In this document: piece by piece, positions 55,668 to 64,000 of the stretch | Layout: every line of letters begins with the position of its first letter | Numbering within the stretch: the stretch's first letter is position 1 | Source: JACVRW01 sp963728155 | GTDB taxonomy: Bacteria > Actinomycetota > Thermoleophilia > Solirubrobacterales > Thermoleophilaceae | Assembly: GCA_963728155.1 (NCBI GenBank) | Contig: CAVSJF010000009.1 | Coordinates: 186,001-250,000, forward strand | Direction of reading: 5' to 3' | Length of the DNA stretch: 64,000 bases | Notes under the pieces: generated by a model | Seen by the model: the letters and a program-made list of their open reading frames with translations, nothing else | Databases searched by the model: none | Told to the model about the DNA's origin: nothing | Program-made: the position numbers and the translations under genes

Positions 55668-56959
55668 CGCCGACCTCGCCCGCCAGCTCGGCGAACACCT
55701 CGATGTAGCGGTCGACGGCCTCCTCGGTGTGCGTGACCGAGAGGTTCCATTCCTGCCCCCGCCCGGGGGTCGATGTACACGCCCCGGTTCATCAACCACA
55801 GCCAGGTCAGCCGCGAGAGCTCCGGGTCGTGGCCGGCCCGGTAGGACCGGTGGTCGATCACCGGATCGAGGCCCCCGAAGATGCAGCCCTTGGAGGCGAG
55901 GCCGACGGTGTGGGCCTTGAGCCCGGCGCCGGCGATCACCTCATCGCACCCGGCCAGCAGGCGGTCGTTGAGCGCGAAGACCCGCTCGTAGGCCGCGGGC
56001 GTGAGCACCTCGAGCAGGTTGGCCCGCGCGGCGGCCATGCCCAACGGGTTGCCGTTGAACGTGCCGAAGTGCAGCACGGCCCGCTCCTCGGCCGCGCGCG
56101 CCACCTCGGCCGACATGCCGATCGCCCCCATCGGCAGCCCGCCTCCGAGCGTCTTCGCCAGGGTGACCATGTCGGGTTCCACGCCGAAGCGCTCCACCGC
56201 GCCGCCGGGCGCGATCGACAGCCCGGTCTTGACCTCGTCGAAGATCATCAACAGGCCGTGGCGGCGGCTGATGTCGCGCACCGCCTCGAGGTAGCCGTCC
56301 AGCGGCAGCGCGAGCCCGACGTGGGTCATCGCCGCCTCGAGGATCACGCAGGCCGGCGGCCGTCCGTCGCGCTGGAGCTCGCCGATCCGGCGCTCCAGTG
56401 CCTCGGCGTCGTTGAAGGAGACGGGGTGCACACGGCCGGCCGTGGCGGTCGGAATGCCCTGCTCGTAGCCCTCGCCGACGCCCACCATCAGCGCGTCGTA
56501 GTGGCCGTGGTAGGTGCCCTGGACCTTGATCACGTCGTCACGCCCGGTGATCGCGCGGGCCGCCCGGATCGCGGCCATCGCCGACTCCGTGCCCGAGTTG
56601 GTGAAGCGCCAGCGCGGCAGGGCGAAGCGCCGGGCCAGTTCCTCGGCCACCACGATCGCGTCCTCCGTGGGGGCGGCGAAATGAGTCCCCTGGCCGTAGC
56701 GGTCGGCCACCGCGGCCCCGATGGCGGGGTGTGCGTGCCCGGCCAGCATCGTGCTGAAGCCGTTGTGAAAGTCGAAGTACTCGTTGCCGTCCACGTCCCA
56801 CACGCGTGGGCCCTGCCCTCGGGCGATGAAGACCGGCCACGGCTTGCGCGCCTGGTAGGAGGACGCGACGCCGCCGACCAGGACCTGCCGCGCGCGCCCG
56901 AACATCGCCGCCGACGTGGGCGTGCGCTCGTCAAGAGCCGCCGATTCGCGCTCCAGCAT
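55633..56959 (-). CDS. Class III aminotransferase (glutamate-1-semialdehyde-aminomutase-like), frameshift near end
   Basis: About 442 residues. VLVGGVASSYQARKPWPVFI, GPRVWDVDGNEYFDFHNGFS, GHAHPAIGAAV, RFTNSGTESAMAAIRAARAI, KVQGTYHGHYDALMVGVGEG, MIFDEVKTGLSIAPGGAVER and the PLP lysine in TLAKTLGGGLPMGAIGMS. Family-typical FGTFNGNPLGMAAARANLLE follows. An indel near 55766 gives the ending SVTHTEEAVDRYIEVFAELA ... SGSARA at 55633. HemL proper begins with a different N-terminus, so this is a catabolic or specialised member (amino acid or beta-amino acid transaminase/aminomutase). Preceded by the AraC gene on the same strand. Confidence 0.86.
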
Positions 56960-56990
56960 CGAGCCAGCCTCGCTCAGAGCAGGGGGCTAG

Positions 56991-57341
56991 TCAAGAAGCG
57001 AGCGAGAGCCCGCGGGCCGCGTACTCCCGCGGCGACATCCCGTACTCGCGGTGGAAGGCCTTGGTGAACGGCGCGTGATCGCCGTAGCCGACGCGCCGCG
57101 CCACGGCGCCCACCGGAAGGTCAGTTCCCCGGAGCAAGCGAGCGGCCACGGCCAACCGGCGAGTGCGGAGCTCCTCACTGAACGAAAGGCCGCCGTGCTC
57201 GGCGAACGCGCGCTGCAGCGCTCGCTCCGACGCGCCGATGCGGCGCGCCACGTCGGGCAGCCGCAGCACGGTCCCAAACTCCCGGTTGATGATCGCGATG
57301 GCTTCCTCGTGAAGTGCGCTTCGGGCCTGTGCCGTGGTCAT
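56991..57341 (-). CDS. Minimal AraC-family regulator (DNA-binding domain only)
   Basis: 116 residues, intact. Almost entirely a double-HTH AraC domain: INREFGTVLRLPDVARRIGA, SERALQRAFAEHGGLSFSEE, LRTRRLAVAARLLRGTDLPV, AVARRVGYGDHAPFTKAFHR, EYGMSPREYAARGL. No ligand or dimerisation domain. Starts at 57341 and stops 31 bp before the aminotransferase gene on the same strand, so it probably controls that gene and perhaps the whole catabolic island. Confidence 0.85.
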   Translation of the reverse strand: MTTAQARSALHEEAIAIINREFGTVLRLPDVARRIGASERALQRAFAEHGGLSFSEELRTRRLAVAARLLRGTDLPVGAVARRVGYGDHAPFTKAFHREYGMSPREYAARGLSLAS

Positions 57342-57372
57342 GCCTTTGAGACAGGTCTGCGGCGGCGAAAAG

Positions 57373-58188
57373 TTACGTCGAATCGTCCTCGTGAACCGTG
57401 ACCACCGAGCCGAGCAGCAGGTTGTTCGGAACCCGGACCGTGCCGTTCTCGGTGCGCAGCACCGTGGCCGCGGTGTCGATCGATTCGATGCGCCCGCGAA
57501 CGTCGCCGAAGCTGATCTCCTGCCCGGTCTTGTAGGCCGTCCGGAGATAGCGTCCGGCGCTCAGCTCACGCGCCACCTCCCGGCCGCCGAGCCCGAAGGC
57601 CAAGGCGAACGTGGCGCCCACGGCGGCCACGATCAGCGCCACCAGAACCATCAGGATGGCCGATGACACCGACACCTGGGCGGCGGCGGTGATCACGAAC
57701 ACGGCCACCACCGCGATCTGGGCGATGCGCCCCAGCGGCAGTGGAAGGTCCATCTGATACGCAACGCGGTCGACCCACTCGCGGGCAAAGCCGCCCAGCA
57801 CCACGCCGGCCAGGATCAGCGCGCCGGCGGCCAGGAGGTTGGGCAGGAACAGCACCGCTTGGTTGAGCGCGTCGCTGAGGAACTCCAGGCCGATCAGCGA
57901 CAGCGACGCGAAGAGCACGATGAGGCTCAGCGTGATCCTCAGCACCCGCCCGAGAAGCTTCGATATCGACGGCCCCAGCCCGGCTCGCTCGAGCACCCTC
58001 CGGACGCCCCACCGCTCGGCGAGATCGTCCGCGCCCAGCTTCTCCAGCGCCCGCCGGGCCAGGCGCCCCAGCAGAGCGGCCACGATGAGGCCGACGATCA
58101 GCAGAACGAGCGCGCCGCCGAGGCGCGGAAGGAACCCTCCCAGCTCCTCCTGGGCGGTCTCGAGCACGGTCACCGCGACGGGGCTCAC
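57373..58188 (-). CDS. MscS-family small mechanosensitive channel
   Basis: 271 residues, intact. Four hydrophobic segments (LGGALVLLIVGLIVAALLGR, VLRITLSLIVLFASLSLIGL, LLAAGALILAGVVLGGFARE, IAQIAVVAVFVITAAAQVSV) precede the pore helix (ALIVAAVGATFALAFGLGGR). A short beta domain follows (YKTGQEISFGDVRGRIESID, TENGTVRVPNNLLLGSVVTV). It contains the conserved-TM-helix repeat seen in many actinobacterial MscS proteins. Releases solutes on hypo-osmotic shock. GTG start overlaps the preceding small gene by four bases. Confidence 0.87.
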   Translation of the reverse strand: MSPVAVTVLETAQEELGGFLPRLGGALVLLIVGLIVAALLGRLARRALEKLGADDLAERWGVRRVLERAGLGPSISKLLGRVLRITLSLIVLFASLSLIGLEFLSDALNQAVLFLPNLLAAGALILAGVVLGGFAREWVDRVAYQMDLPLPLGRIAQIAVVAVFVITAAAQVSVSSAILMVLVALIVAAVGATFALAFGLGGREVARELSAGRYLRTAYKTGQEISFGDVRGRIESIDTAATVLRTENGTVRVPNNLLLGSVVTVHEDDST

Positions 58189-58412
58189 GGTGCCTTGCGC
58201 TCGGTGCCGAGCAGCGTGGCCAGCCCCTGAACGAAGGCCACGCCGATCATGCCGACCACGCGCAGGGGAGCGCGCACCAATCCTTGCCAGCGGGCGCGGC
58301 GCATCACGTGCGGCACCAGGTCGGTGCCGGGCGCCGGGGGCGAGGCCCGCAGCAGCTCGAGGTGCTCGTCGAGCCGCCGCTCGGCGGCGGGCGCGTCCGG
58401 CTCTGGATTCAT
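58185..58412 (-). CDS. Small single-TM protein between sigma factor and MscS
   Basis: 75 residues, intact. MNPEPDAPAAERRLDEHLEL, then LVPHVMRRARWQGLVRAPLR, then a membrane helix (VVGMIGVAFVQGLATLLG) and a short basic end. ATGA overlap with the ECF sigma gene and GTGA overlap with the MscS gene. Position and topology (about 45 cytoplasmic residues, one helix) suggest a very small anti-sigma factor, but the ZAS zinc motif is absent. Confidence 0.68.
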   Translation of the reverse strand: MNPEPDAPAAERRLDEHLELLRASPPAPGTDLVPHVMRRARWQGLVRAPLRVVGMIGVAFVQGLATLLGTERKAP

Positions 58413-58977
58413 TGCGGGAGCTCCCAGTCGTAGGTGTTGTTGCGCAGAATGTCGATCAGCTCGTTTCGCGCGCGATGCAGGCGCCCCTTGACGCTTCCCA
58501 GGGGAGAGTCGGTGATCTCGGCGATCTCTTCGTAGGCCATGCCCTCGAGATCGCGGAGCACCAGCACGGTGCGGTGCTCGGGCCGGAGGACTCGCAGCTT
58601 GAGCTCGAGACGCTCGGCTCGCTCGCGCTCCTCGAGCCTGCTCGCCGGCTCCCGCCCCCCGCGCGGGCAGGTGCGGCCTGCTCGACCTCGTCGCTGCCCC
58701 CCACCGGCTCGGGAACGCGGCGCTCCAGCTGGTTGAGCGCGGTGTTGTGAACGATGCGCAGGAGCCACGCCCGGAAGCTTCCCTCGCCGCGGTAGCTGTC
58801 GAGGCGGTGGTAGGCGCGCAGCAGCGCGTCCTGGCTCACGTCGTCGGCGCTGTCCGGCCCGACCACCCGCGCCGCCACCCGGAACACCACCGCCCGGTGG
58901 CGCTCGACCAGCTCTTCGAACGCGTCGATGTCGCCGCCGCGGGCGCGCTTGACCAGCGGGCTGTCGTCCTCGGTCAT
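58409..58977 (-). CDS. ECF sigma factor (SigE/SigW-like), one frameshift
   Basis: About 189 residues. Region 2: SPLVKRARGGDIDAFEELVE, RHRAVVFRVAARVVGPDSAD, DVSQDALLRAYHRLDSYRGE, GSFRAWLLRIVHNTALNQLE. After an indel near 58670 region 4: LKLRVLRPEHRTVLVLRDLE, GMAYEEIAEITDSPLGSVKG, RLHRARNELIDILR. Start ATG 58977 chosen because it begins MTEDDSPLV, as usual. It heads a three-gene, fully overlapping operon with the small membrane protein and MscS. Confidence 0.87.
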
Positions 58978-59087
58978 CACCGAAAACGCTATCGCTGCGC
59001 GGCGTCGAGGCGCTTTTACAAGTGCCACACCGCCAGGACAGGTCTGCTCGCCCGGGGGTTACATCCTCCAGCTACAGTGGACCGTCG

Positions 59088-60581
59088 ATGCGGCGCCTCC
59101 TCGCAGCGGCGGTCTGTCTATGTGTGTTGGCCGCCGCCCCGGCCTGTGGCGGCGAGGACAGCTCGAGCGGCCCGCTCGAATCCGCCCTCTCCTACGTGCC
59201 CGAGCAGACGCCCTTCGTGGTGGCCATCGACACCGACCTCGAAGGCGGCCAGTACAAGGCGATGCAGGAGATCCTCGACCGCTTTCCGGGTGGCGTGAAG
59301 ATCGAGACCCTCCTGGGCGGCGCCCTCGAGGGAGGCGACGAGGGAGTGAGCTTCGCCAAGGACGTCAAGCCGTTGCTCGGCAACCCCTTCGTGGTCAGCG
59401 CCACGGACGTGACCTCCTTTCTCTCCGACACCGAGGACGACTTCGTCGGCGTGCTGCAGGTGGAGGACTCCGAGGCGCTCGACCGGCTGATCGAGAAGAC
59501 CAAGCCGCGCGAAGGGGGCGAGGTGGCGGGGGCAACCGTGTACGACGACGATGGCACGGTCTTCGCCGTCAAGGACGACACCGTGATCTTCGGCGGCTCG
59601 CGGCGCCTCCTCGAAGCCGCGCTCGAGCGCTCCGACGCCGGTGAGGGGATGGAAACCGACCGCTTCGAGGAGGGACTGGACGGCCTGCCCGAGGAGGCGC
59701 TGGCCCGGGCCTACTTCGACGTCCAGGCCCTGCTCGCCCAGGACCCCGATACCGAGGAAGCCCGCAAGATCGAGTGGGTGGGTGCGCTGCGGACCCTCGG
59801 CATGACCGTGGCGGCCGAGGACGACTCCGCGGACGTCGAGTTCAACCTGAAGGCCGAGGGCGAGCTGACCGAGGAGGACCTGCCCCTCGCCGCCGGCGAC
59901 GAGGCTCCCTCGATCGTGCGCGACGAGGGCGAGATCGGGATAGGCGTTCGTGACCCGAGCCAGATCGTGACCTTCGTCGAGGCCGCCCTGCAGGCCGTCG
60001 AGCCCGAGACGTTCGGCGACTATGAGACCGGCAAGCAGGCCATCTCCCAGCGGCTCGGCGTGGACGTGGACGAGGATCTCTTCGGCCAGCTCACCGGTGA
60101 CATGTCGGTGTCGCTGGCGCTGGACGGCTCGTTCGGTGCGCGCGCGGAGGTGAAGTCACCCTCGGCCTTCGCCGGCACGGTCGACAAGGTGGCCGACGCG
60201 CTACCCGAGCTCGGCTCGGGACTCGGTGTGACCGCCGTGCGCCGCGCGGGAGACCTCTACGAGGCCCAGCTGGCCGACGGGGGCCGCTTCTTCTTCGGGA
60301 TGAGCAATGAGGTGCTCGTGGTCGCGACCGACGCGGCGAAGGCCGAGCAGCTCGCCGCGCAGGAGCCGGAGGCCGTCGAGGGCGCCGAGGGCTCGTTGGT
60401 GATGTCCGCCGACGCCGAGGAGCTGGCGCTCCAGGTGATCGAGCAGTTGGGCCCCCAGCTCGGGGTGGGCGGCCTGTTGGGCGGTGGCCTGTTCGCGCGT
60501 CCCCTGGACGAGATGACCGGCTCGGTCACCTCGAGCACCGACGGCATGCGCGGGCGTTTCAGCGTGACGCTGGACCAGTAG
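59088..60581 (+). CDS. DUF3352 lipoprotein
   Basis: 497 residues, intact, from ATG 59088. Signal LLAAAVCLCVLAAAPACGGE with a lipobox-like Cys20. The body is the DUF3352 pattern: ESALSYVPEQTPFVVAIDTD, PLLGNPFVVSATDVTSFLSD, DDFVGVLQVEDSEALDRLIE, VKDDTVIFGGSRRLLEAALE, ALARAYFDVQALLAQDP, VDVDEDLFGQLTGDMSVSLA. Strongly acidic and extracytoplasmic; function unknown. It is divergent from the sigma operon, and its end overlaps the convergent M23 peptidase gene by 23 bp. Confidence 0.85.
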   Translation: MRRLLAAAVCLCVLAAAPACGGEDSSSGPLESALSYVPEQTPFVVAIDTDLEGGQYKAMQEILDRFPGGVKIETLLGGALEGGDEGVSFAKDVKPLLGNPFVVSATDVTSFLSDTEDDFVGVLQVEDSEALDRLIEKTKPREGGEVAGATVYDDDGTVFAVKDDTVIFGGSRRLLEAALERSDAGEGMETDRFEEGLDGLPEEALARAYFDVQALLAQDPDTEEARKIEWVGALRTLGMTVAAEDDSADVEFNLKAEGELTEEDLPLAAGDEAPSIVRDEGEIGIGVRDPSQIVTFVEAALQAVEPETFGDYETGKQAISQRLGVDVDEDLFGQLTGDMSVSLALDGSFGARAEVKSPSAFAGTVDKVADALPELGSGLGVTAVRRAGDLYEAQLADGGRFFFGMSNEVLVVATDAAKAEQLAAQEPEAVEGAEGSLVMSADAEELALQVIEQLGPQLGVGGLLGGGLFARPLDEMTGSVTSSTDGMRGRFSVTLDQ

Positions 60582-61498
60582 TCCCGGGCGGGGCCCAGCT
60601 CTGCAGCAGCGGGAGGGGGTCGATGGGGTGCGCCGCCGGCGTACCAGCCGCCCACCCAGATCTCGAAATGGAGGTGGGGTCCGGACGAGCTCCCGGTGGT
60701 GCCCACCTCGCCGATGAGCTGGCCGGTGCGCACCCGCTGGCCGGCTACCACCGGGATCGAGCCCTCCCGCATGTGCATGAACACGTAGTCGTGGTCCTCG
60801 CCCTCGCCGTCGAGCACCACGTAGTGGCCCGCGCCACCGGCCTGGAACTCGACCACCTCGACCACTCCCCCGCGCGGGGCCACCAGCGGGGTGCCCTCGT
60901 CGGCCGCGAGGTCCTGACCCTGATGTGTGTGGCGCTTGCGCGGAGCGCCGAAGCGCGAGTCGACCCCGCCCCAGCCGAAGACGCCGGCGACGGGGAAGGT
61001 GTGGTGGCGAAACTCGATGGCCGCGGTACTGACCGCACCGGGTCCCCGGCGCAGGTTGCGGCCCGCGATGTGAAGCAGATAGTTGCCCTCCGGCAGCGCG
61101 GTGCCGGTCTCGAGGCCGGTGAAGGGCACCGAGTAGCTGCCCGCCTTGCGCTCGCCGAGGTCGATCGTGGCGAGCCGCGAGCGGTCGGTCGCGTTCAGCA
61201 CGTGAAGCCGGACCCTGGCGGCGCGGCTCCCGCTCAGGGTGAACGCCACGCTGGCCGATCGTCCCAGCAGAAACAGGTGTTTACGGCGCACCTCGAACGA
61301 GGTCAGCAACGTGGCCCGCGTGCGCCGGGCGCCGCCCGACGGGCTCGGCTTGGGAGTGCGCTTCTTGAGCGGCTTGCCCTCCACGGCGGGCTTCTCGGGA
61401 GCCGTCACGCCGCCGCCATCCTGAGCGATGGCAGGCGGTGAGAGGGCGAGCGCGACGAGAGTCGCGACGCCGGCCATGAGGGTCGAGCGGTGACGCAC
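60559..61498 (-). CDS. Secreted M23-family metallopeptidase, frameshift near end
   Basis: About 312 residues. Signal peptide (LMAGVATLVALALSPPAIAQ), a basic linker, a beta-sandwich (FLLGRSASVAFTLSGSRAAR, YSVPFTGLETGTALPEGNYL) and a lysostaphin-type domain. That domain has FGAPRKRHTHQGQDLAADEG with His-x3-Asp, VVEVVEFQAGGAGHYVVLDG, YVFMHMREGSIPVVAGQRVR and the HLHFEIWVGGWYAGG motif. One indel near 60630 gives the expected ending PIDPLPLLQSWAPPG at 60559. The open frame otherwise runs on antisense to the DUF3352 gene. Likely cuts peptidoglycan cross-bridges. All zinc ligands present. Confidence 0.88.
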
Positions 61499-61576
61499 CG
61501 TAGCCAGGGAATCGGAGTGTCCCGCGCGACCTTGAGGTCCGCCAGCGATCTCCTTCTCCTGAATGCGTTCTTGCAG

Positions 61577-63847
61577 CTAGCGCGACGCCATGCGGCTGAG
61601 CATCTCGATCGCGCCCCGCTTGTTCAGCGGCTCGTTGAGGTTGCCGCACTTGGGTGACTGCACACACGACGGGCAACCGTCGCGACAGGCGCATTCCGAG
61701 ATCAACCGCAGCGCATCGTCGACCAGGGCCTCGAAGCGCGCGTAGCCAACGCGGGTGATTCCCACGCCGCCGGGGTGGCCGTCGTAGATGAAGATCGTCG
61801 CCCGCCCCGTCTGGCGGTGCAGGGCCGTCGAGAGCCCACCGATGTCCCAGCGGTCGCACATGGCGATCAGCGGCAGCACGGCGATCTGCCCGTGCTCGGT
61901 CGCGTGCAGGGAGCCCTGCAGCACGTCGAGCGGGAACTCCTCGCGCAGCAGCTCGTCGGGCAGCTCGTACCAGAGCGCCTGGGTCACGAACTCCTGCTCG
62001 GGCAGGTCGAGGGCCAGCAGGTCGAGCACCGAGTGGTCGGCGGTGCGCTTCTTCTGGTAGGCCACGACCTGCTCGGTCACCGAGACGATGCCGTAGGAGA
62101 GGATCACCCCGCAGGCCTCGCGCTGCTCGCGGATCGACTCGATCCAGGTCTCGGAGTCCTTCTTGGGCTGGGTGTACCAGTCTCCCTCGAACGGCCGCAC
62201 CGCCGCCCGGCGGGCACTCAGGTCGAGATCCTCGACCTCGAAGGCGGCGCCCATGTGCAGATAGACCGCCCCCGGGTGAACCGCCGAGTGCGCGCGGGCC
62301 GCCTCCACCGTGCCGATCAGCTCGCCGTCCGTGGCCTCGACGATCGCCACCGAGTCGGGCGAGGCCGAGCGCAGCGCTATCTCCGACGCCGGATAGCCGG
62401 GCCCCCGGGGCAGGTAGCGCCCGCCGCGCTCGCGCAGCCTGCCCTGCTTGACCAGCCGTTGGGCCGCCGCCTCCCAGCGCGGCCCGAAGACGTCCTCGTC
62501 CTCGGGCGTCAGCGGCAGCTCGTAGGCCGCGGCCGCCAGATGGGCGAGGTGGATCTCCTCAGACTCGTGGTCGAGGATCGCGCGCTCCACGGGCCGCTCG
62601 AGGAACTCGTCCGGGTGGCGGCAGAAGAACTGGTCGAGGGCGTCCTCGCCCGCCACGTAGAGGGCGAGGCCGGTGCGGCGCCGGCCCGCGCGCCCCCACA
62701 TCTGCCGCAGCGAGGCCACGGTGCCGGGGAAGGTCACGCAGATGGCGGCGTCGAGATCGCCCACGTCGATGCCCAGCTCGAGCGCGTTGGTGGCCACCAC
62801 GGCCAGCAGCTCGCCCTCGGCCAGGCGGCGTTCGATCTCGCGGCGCTGGGTGGCGGTGTAGCCCGCCCGGTAGGGCGCGATCCGCTCCGCCAGGTCGGGT
62901 CGCCCCGCGTCCTCCAGGCGCAGGCGGGCGAAGCGCTGGATCAGCTCCACTCCGCGGCGCGAGCGCAGAAAGCAGATCGTGCGCACGTCGCGCTCCACGA
63001 GGCCCGCGAGCAGCGCGGCGGCCTCCGAGAGCGCGGACGCCCGCTTACCGAGCTTCTCGTCCACCAGCGGCGGGTTCCACATCACCGTCTGGCGTTCGGC
63101 GTGGGGGGCGCCGTCGCGGTCGACCAGCCGCATGTCGACCCCGGTGAGGTTCTCCGCGAGCTCCAGCGGATTGGCGATGGTGGCGCTCGTCAGCACGAAG
63201 CGCGGCTCGGCGCCGTAGGCGCGAGCGAGCCGCCGCAGCCGCCGCAATACGTTGGCCACATGCGAGCCGAACACGCCGCGGTACACATGGGCTTCGTCGA
63301 CGACCACCCAGGCCAGGTTGGCCAGCACGTCCCCCCAGGAGCGGTGGTTGGGAAGGACGCCCACATGAAGCATGTCGGGGTTGGTCAGGATCAGGTTCGA
63401 GCGCGCGCGGACGGCGCGCCGCTCCTCGCGCGGCGTGTCGCCGTCGTAGATGGCGTGGCGCAGGAACTTCCCGCCGAGCGCGCTGAGCTTGCGCGCCTGG
63501 TCCTGCGCGAGCGCCTTGGTGGGGTAGAGGTAGAAGGCCCGGGCCGCGATGTCGCCCGCCAGCGTGTCGAGCACGGGCAGGTTGAAGGCCAGCGACTTGC
63601 CGCTCGCCGTTCCCGTGGTGACGATCGTGTGCCCTCGCCGGGCTTCCTCGAAGGCATCGGCCTGGTGGGACCAGAGCCTGTCGATCCCGGTGCTCTCGAG
63701 CGCCGCGCGCAGCGACGGATGCAGGTCAGCGGGCAGCGGGGTGCTGACACCCGCTTGCGGCTCGGCGACCGAGGTGGCCACGATTTGGTCCTCGTCCGCA
63801 GTTTTCAGCAGCTCGTCCCAGGGGTACTTCGTCTGGACCTGACTCAC
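61577..63847 (-). CDS. MrfA-type DEAD/DEAH helicase with C-terminal MZB (DUF1998) domain
   Basis: 756 residues, intact, GTG start at 63847. Motifs: LWSHQADAFEEARRGHTIVT, Walker A TTGTASGKSLAFNLP, YPTKALAQDQARKLSAL, DEAH box VVVDEAHVYRGVFGSH, FVLTSATIANPLELA, ICFLRSRRGVELIQRFARL, motif V/VI ATNALELGIDVGDLDAAICV and SLRQMWGRAGRRRTG. The C-terminal MZB domain ends with the zinc-binding CACRDGCPSCVQSPKCGN. B. subtilis MrfA acts in mitomycin repair; the same role is likely. Divergent from the sugar transferase gene by 20 bp. Confidence 0.92.
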   Translation of the reverse strand: MSQVQTKYPWDELLKTADEDQIVATSVAEPQAGVSTPLPADLHPSLRAALESTGIDRLWSHQADAFEEARRGHTIVTTGTASGKSLAFNLPVLDTLAGDIAARAFYLYPTKALAQDQARKLSALGGKFLRHAIYDGDTPREERRAVRARSNLILTNPDMLHVGVLPNHRSWGDVLANLAWVVVDEAHVYRGVFGSHVANVLRRLRRLARAYGAEPRFVLTSATIANPLELAENLTGVDMRLVDRDGAPHAERQTVMWNPPLVDEKLGKRASALSEAAALLAGLVERDVRTICFLRSRRGVELIQRFARLRLEDAGRPDLAERIAPYRAGYTATQRREIERRLAEGELLAVVATNALELGIDVGDLDAAICVTFPGTVASLRQMWGRAGRRRTGLALYVAGEDALDQFFCRHPDEFLERPVERAILDHESEEIHLAHLAAAAYELPLTPEDEDVFGPRWEAAAQRLVKQGRLRERGGRYLPRGPGYPASEIALRSASPDSVAIVEATDGELIGTVEAARAHSAVHPGAVYLHMGAAFEVEDLDLSARRAAVRPFEGDWYTQPKKDSETWIESIREQREACGVILSYGIVSVTEQVVAYQKKRTADHSVLDLLALDLPEQEFVTQALWYELPDELLREEFPLDVLQGSLHATEHGQIAVLPLIAMCDRWDIGGLSTALHRQTGRATIFIYDGHPGGVGITRVGYARFEALVDDALRLISECACRDGCPSCVQSPKCGNLNEPLNKRGAIEMLSRMASR

Positions 63848-63867
63848 CCTCCCGATAGTACGCCCGA

Positions 63868-64000
63868 GTGATTCGCTCCTTTCACCACTCGCAGGTCCCC
63901 GTCGAGTTGCTGCGCGAGCGCAAGCGGGAGAGCGTCACCGTGGTGCTGCCCACGCGCGAGGTGGCCGACACGATCGGGTCGATCGTGGAGAGGCTGCTCG
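63868..64000 (+). CDS. gpgS: Start of a GT2 protein, probable glucosyl-3-phosphoglycerate synthase, cut by window edge
   Basis: 44 residues from GTG 63868 to the window end: IRSFHHSQVPVELLRERKRE followed by SVTVVLPTREVADTIGSIVE. The FHHS start and the TVVLPTRE(V)ADT nucleotide-sugar motif fit GpgS-type family GT81/GT2 enzymes that make glucosyl-3-phosphoglycerate. Only the first strand and helix are visible, so other GT-A transferases remain possible. Confidence 0.6.
   Translation, partial: MIRSFHHSQVPVELLRERKRESVTVVLPTREVADTIGSIVERLL

Noticed and set aside
61775..63871. 698-codon plus-strand open frame opposite the MrfA helicase
   Set aside because: Antisense shadow of a gene with complete helicase and zinc motifs; composition is typical of a reversed GC-rich gene.

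Overview
The window is GC-rich (roughly 70 %) chromosomal DNA from an actinobacterium. The gene families point to the Thermoleophilia/Solirubrobacterales side of the phylum: PafBC, a PRC-barrel/DUF2382 stress cluster, the long form of RmlA, LAL-type LuxR regulators, DUF3352 and DUF4235. That placement is inferred from gene content, not from a marker gene. Many genes are interrupted by single-base frame changes while both halves stay well conserved. I read these mostly as sequence errors, so they are described as single genes with apparent frameshifts. They are dense at 1-13 kb, scattered at 13-34 kb, absent from about 34.2 to 45.1 kb, and sparse afterwards.

Layout. 1-6.3 kb: start of an Lhr-type helicase (cut by the window edge), a small lipoprotein, a secreted sulfatase, a family-5 uracil-DNA glycosylase and an ABC-2 exporter pair. 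6.3-10.6 kb: a CAP-domain protein and a dTDP-rhamnose operon (flavin/F420-type oxidase, rmlA, rmlD, rmlB; no rmlC). 10.7-18.5 kb: secreted M14 carboxypeptidase, PafB-PafC fusion, SHOCT protein, YhaM-like exonuclease, EcsC protein, ferritin-like protein. 18.5-26.5 kb: TIR-TM-WD40 protein, cupin/TetR pair with a palindromic operator, DUF4396 membrane protein behind a CsoR-like box, tRNA-Phe(GAA), an ArsR-SRPBCC gene behind a perfect palindrome, TetR, cupin, VOC protein and a LpqC-type esterase. 26.5-36.4 kb: a large LAL LuxR regulator divergent from an ECF sigma factor, then an envelope/stress cluster (Holin-X, DUF3618, DUF4235, YihY, DUF2294, PRC-barrel/DUF2382) holding two copies of a small membrane protein with a conserved tail.

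36.4-40.9 kb looks like an exopolysaccharide locus: a membrane GT2 synthase translationally coupled to a HEAT-repeat membrane protein, divergent from a secreted protein that resembles an alpha/alpha-toroid glycosidase. 41-57.3 kb is a catabolic island: DmpA-type aminopeptidase, HDAC-family amidohydrolase, S9 peptidase, a complete oligopeptide-type ABC importer, a Rieske oxygenase translationally coupled to that importer, a CocE/X-Pro-peptidase-like hydrolase, a P5C-dehydrogenase-like aldehyde dehydrogenase, a class III aminotransferase and a minimal AraC regulator. Together they suggest uptake, hydrolysis and oxidation of an amidated or N-methylated amino compound, possibly prolyl peptides/proline betaine or acetylated polyamines. 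The substrate is inference.

57.3-64 kb: an ECF sigma factor/small membrane protein/MscS channel operon, a DUF3352 lipoprotein, an M23 peptidase, an MrfA-type DEAD/H helicase and the start of a probable glucosyl-3-phosphoglycerate synthase.
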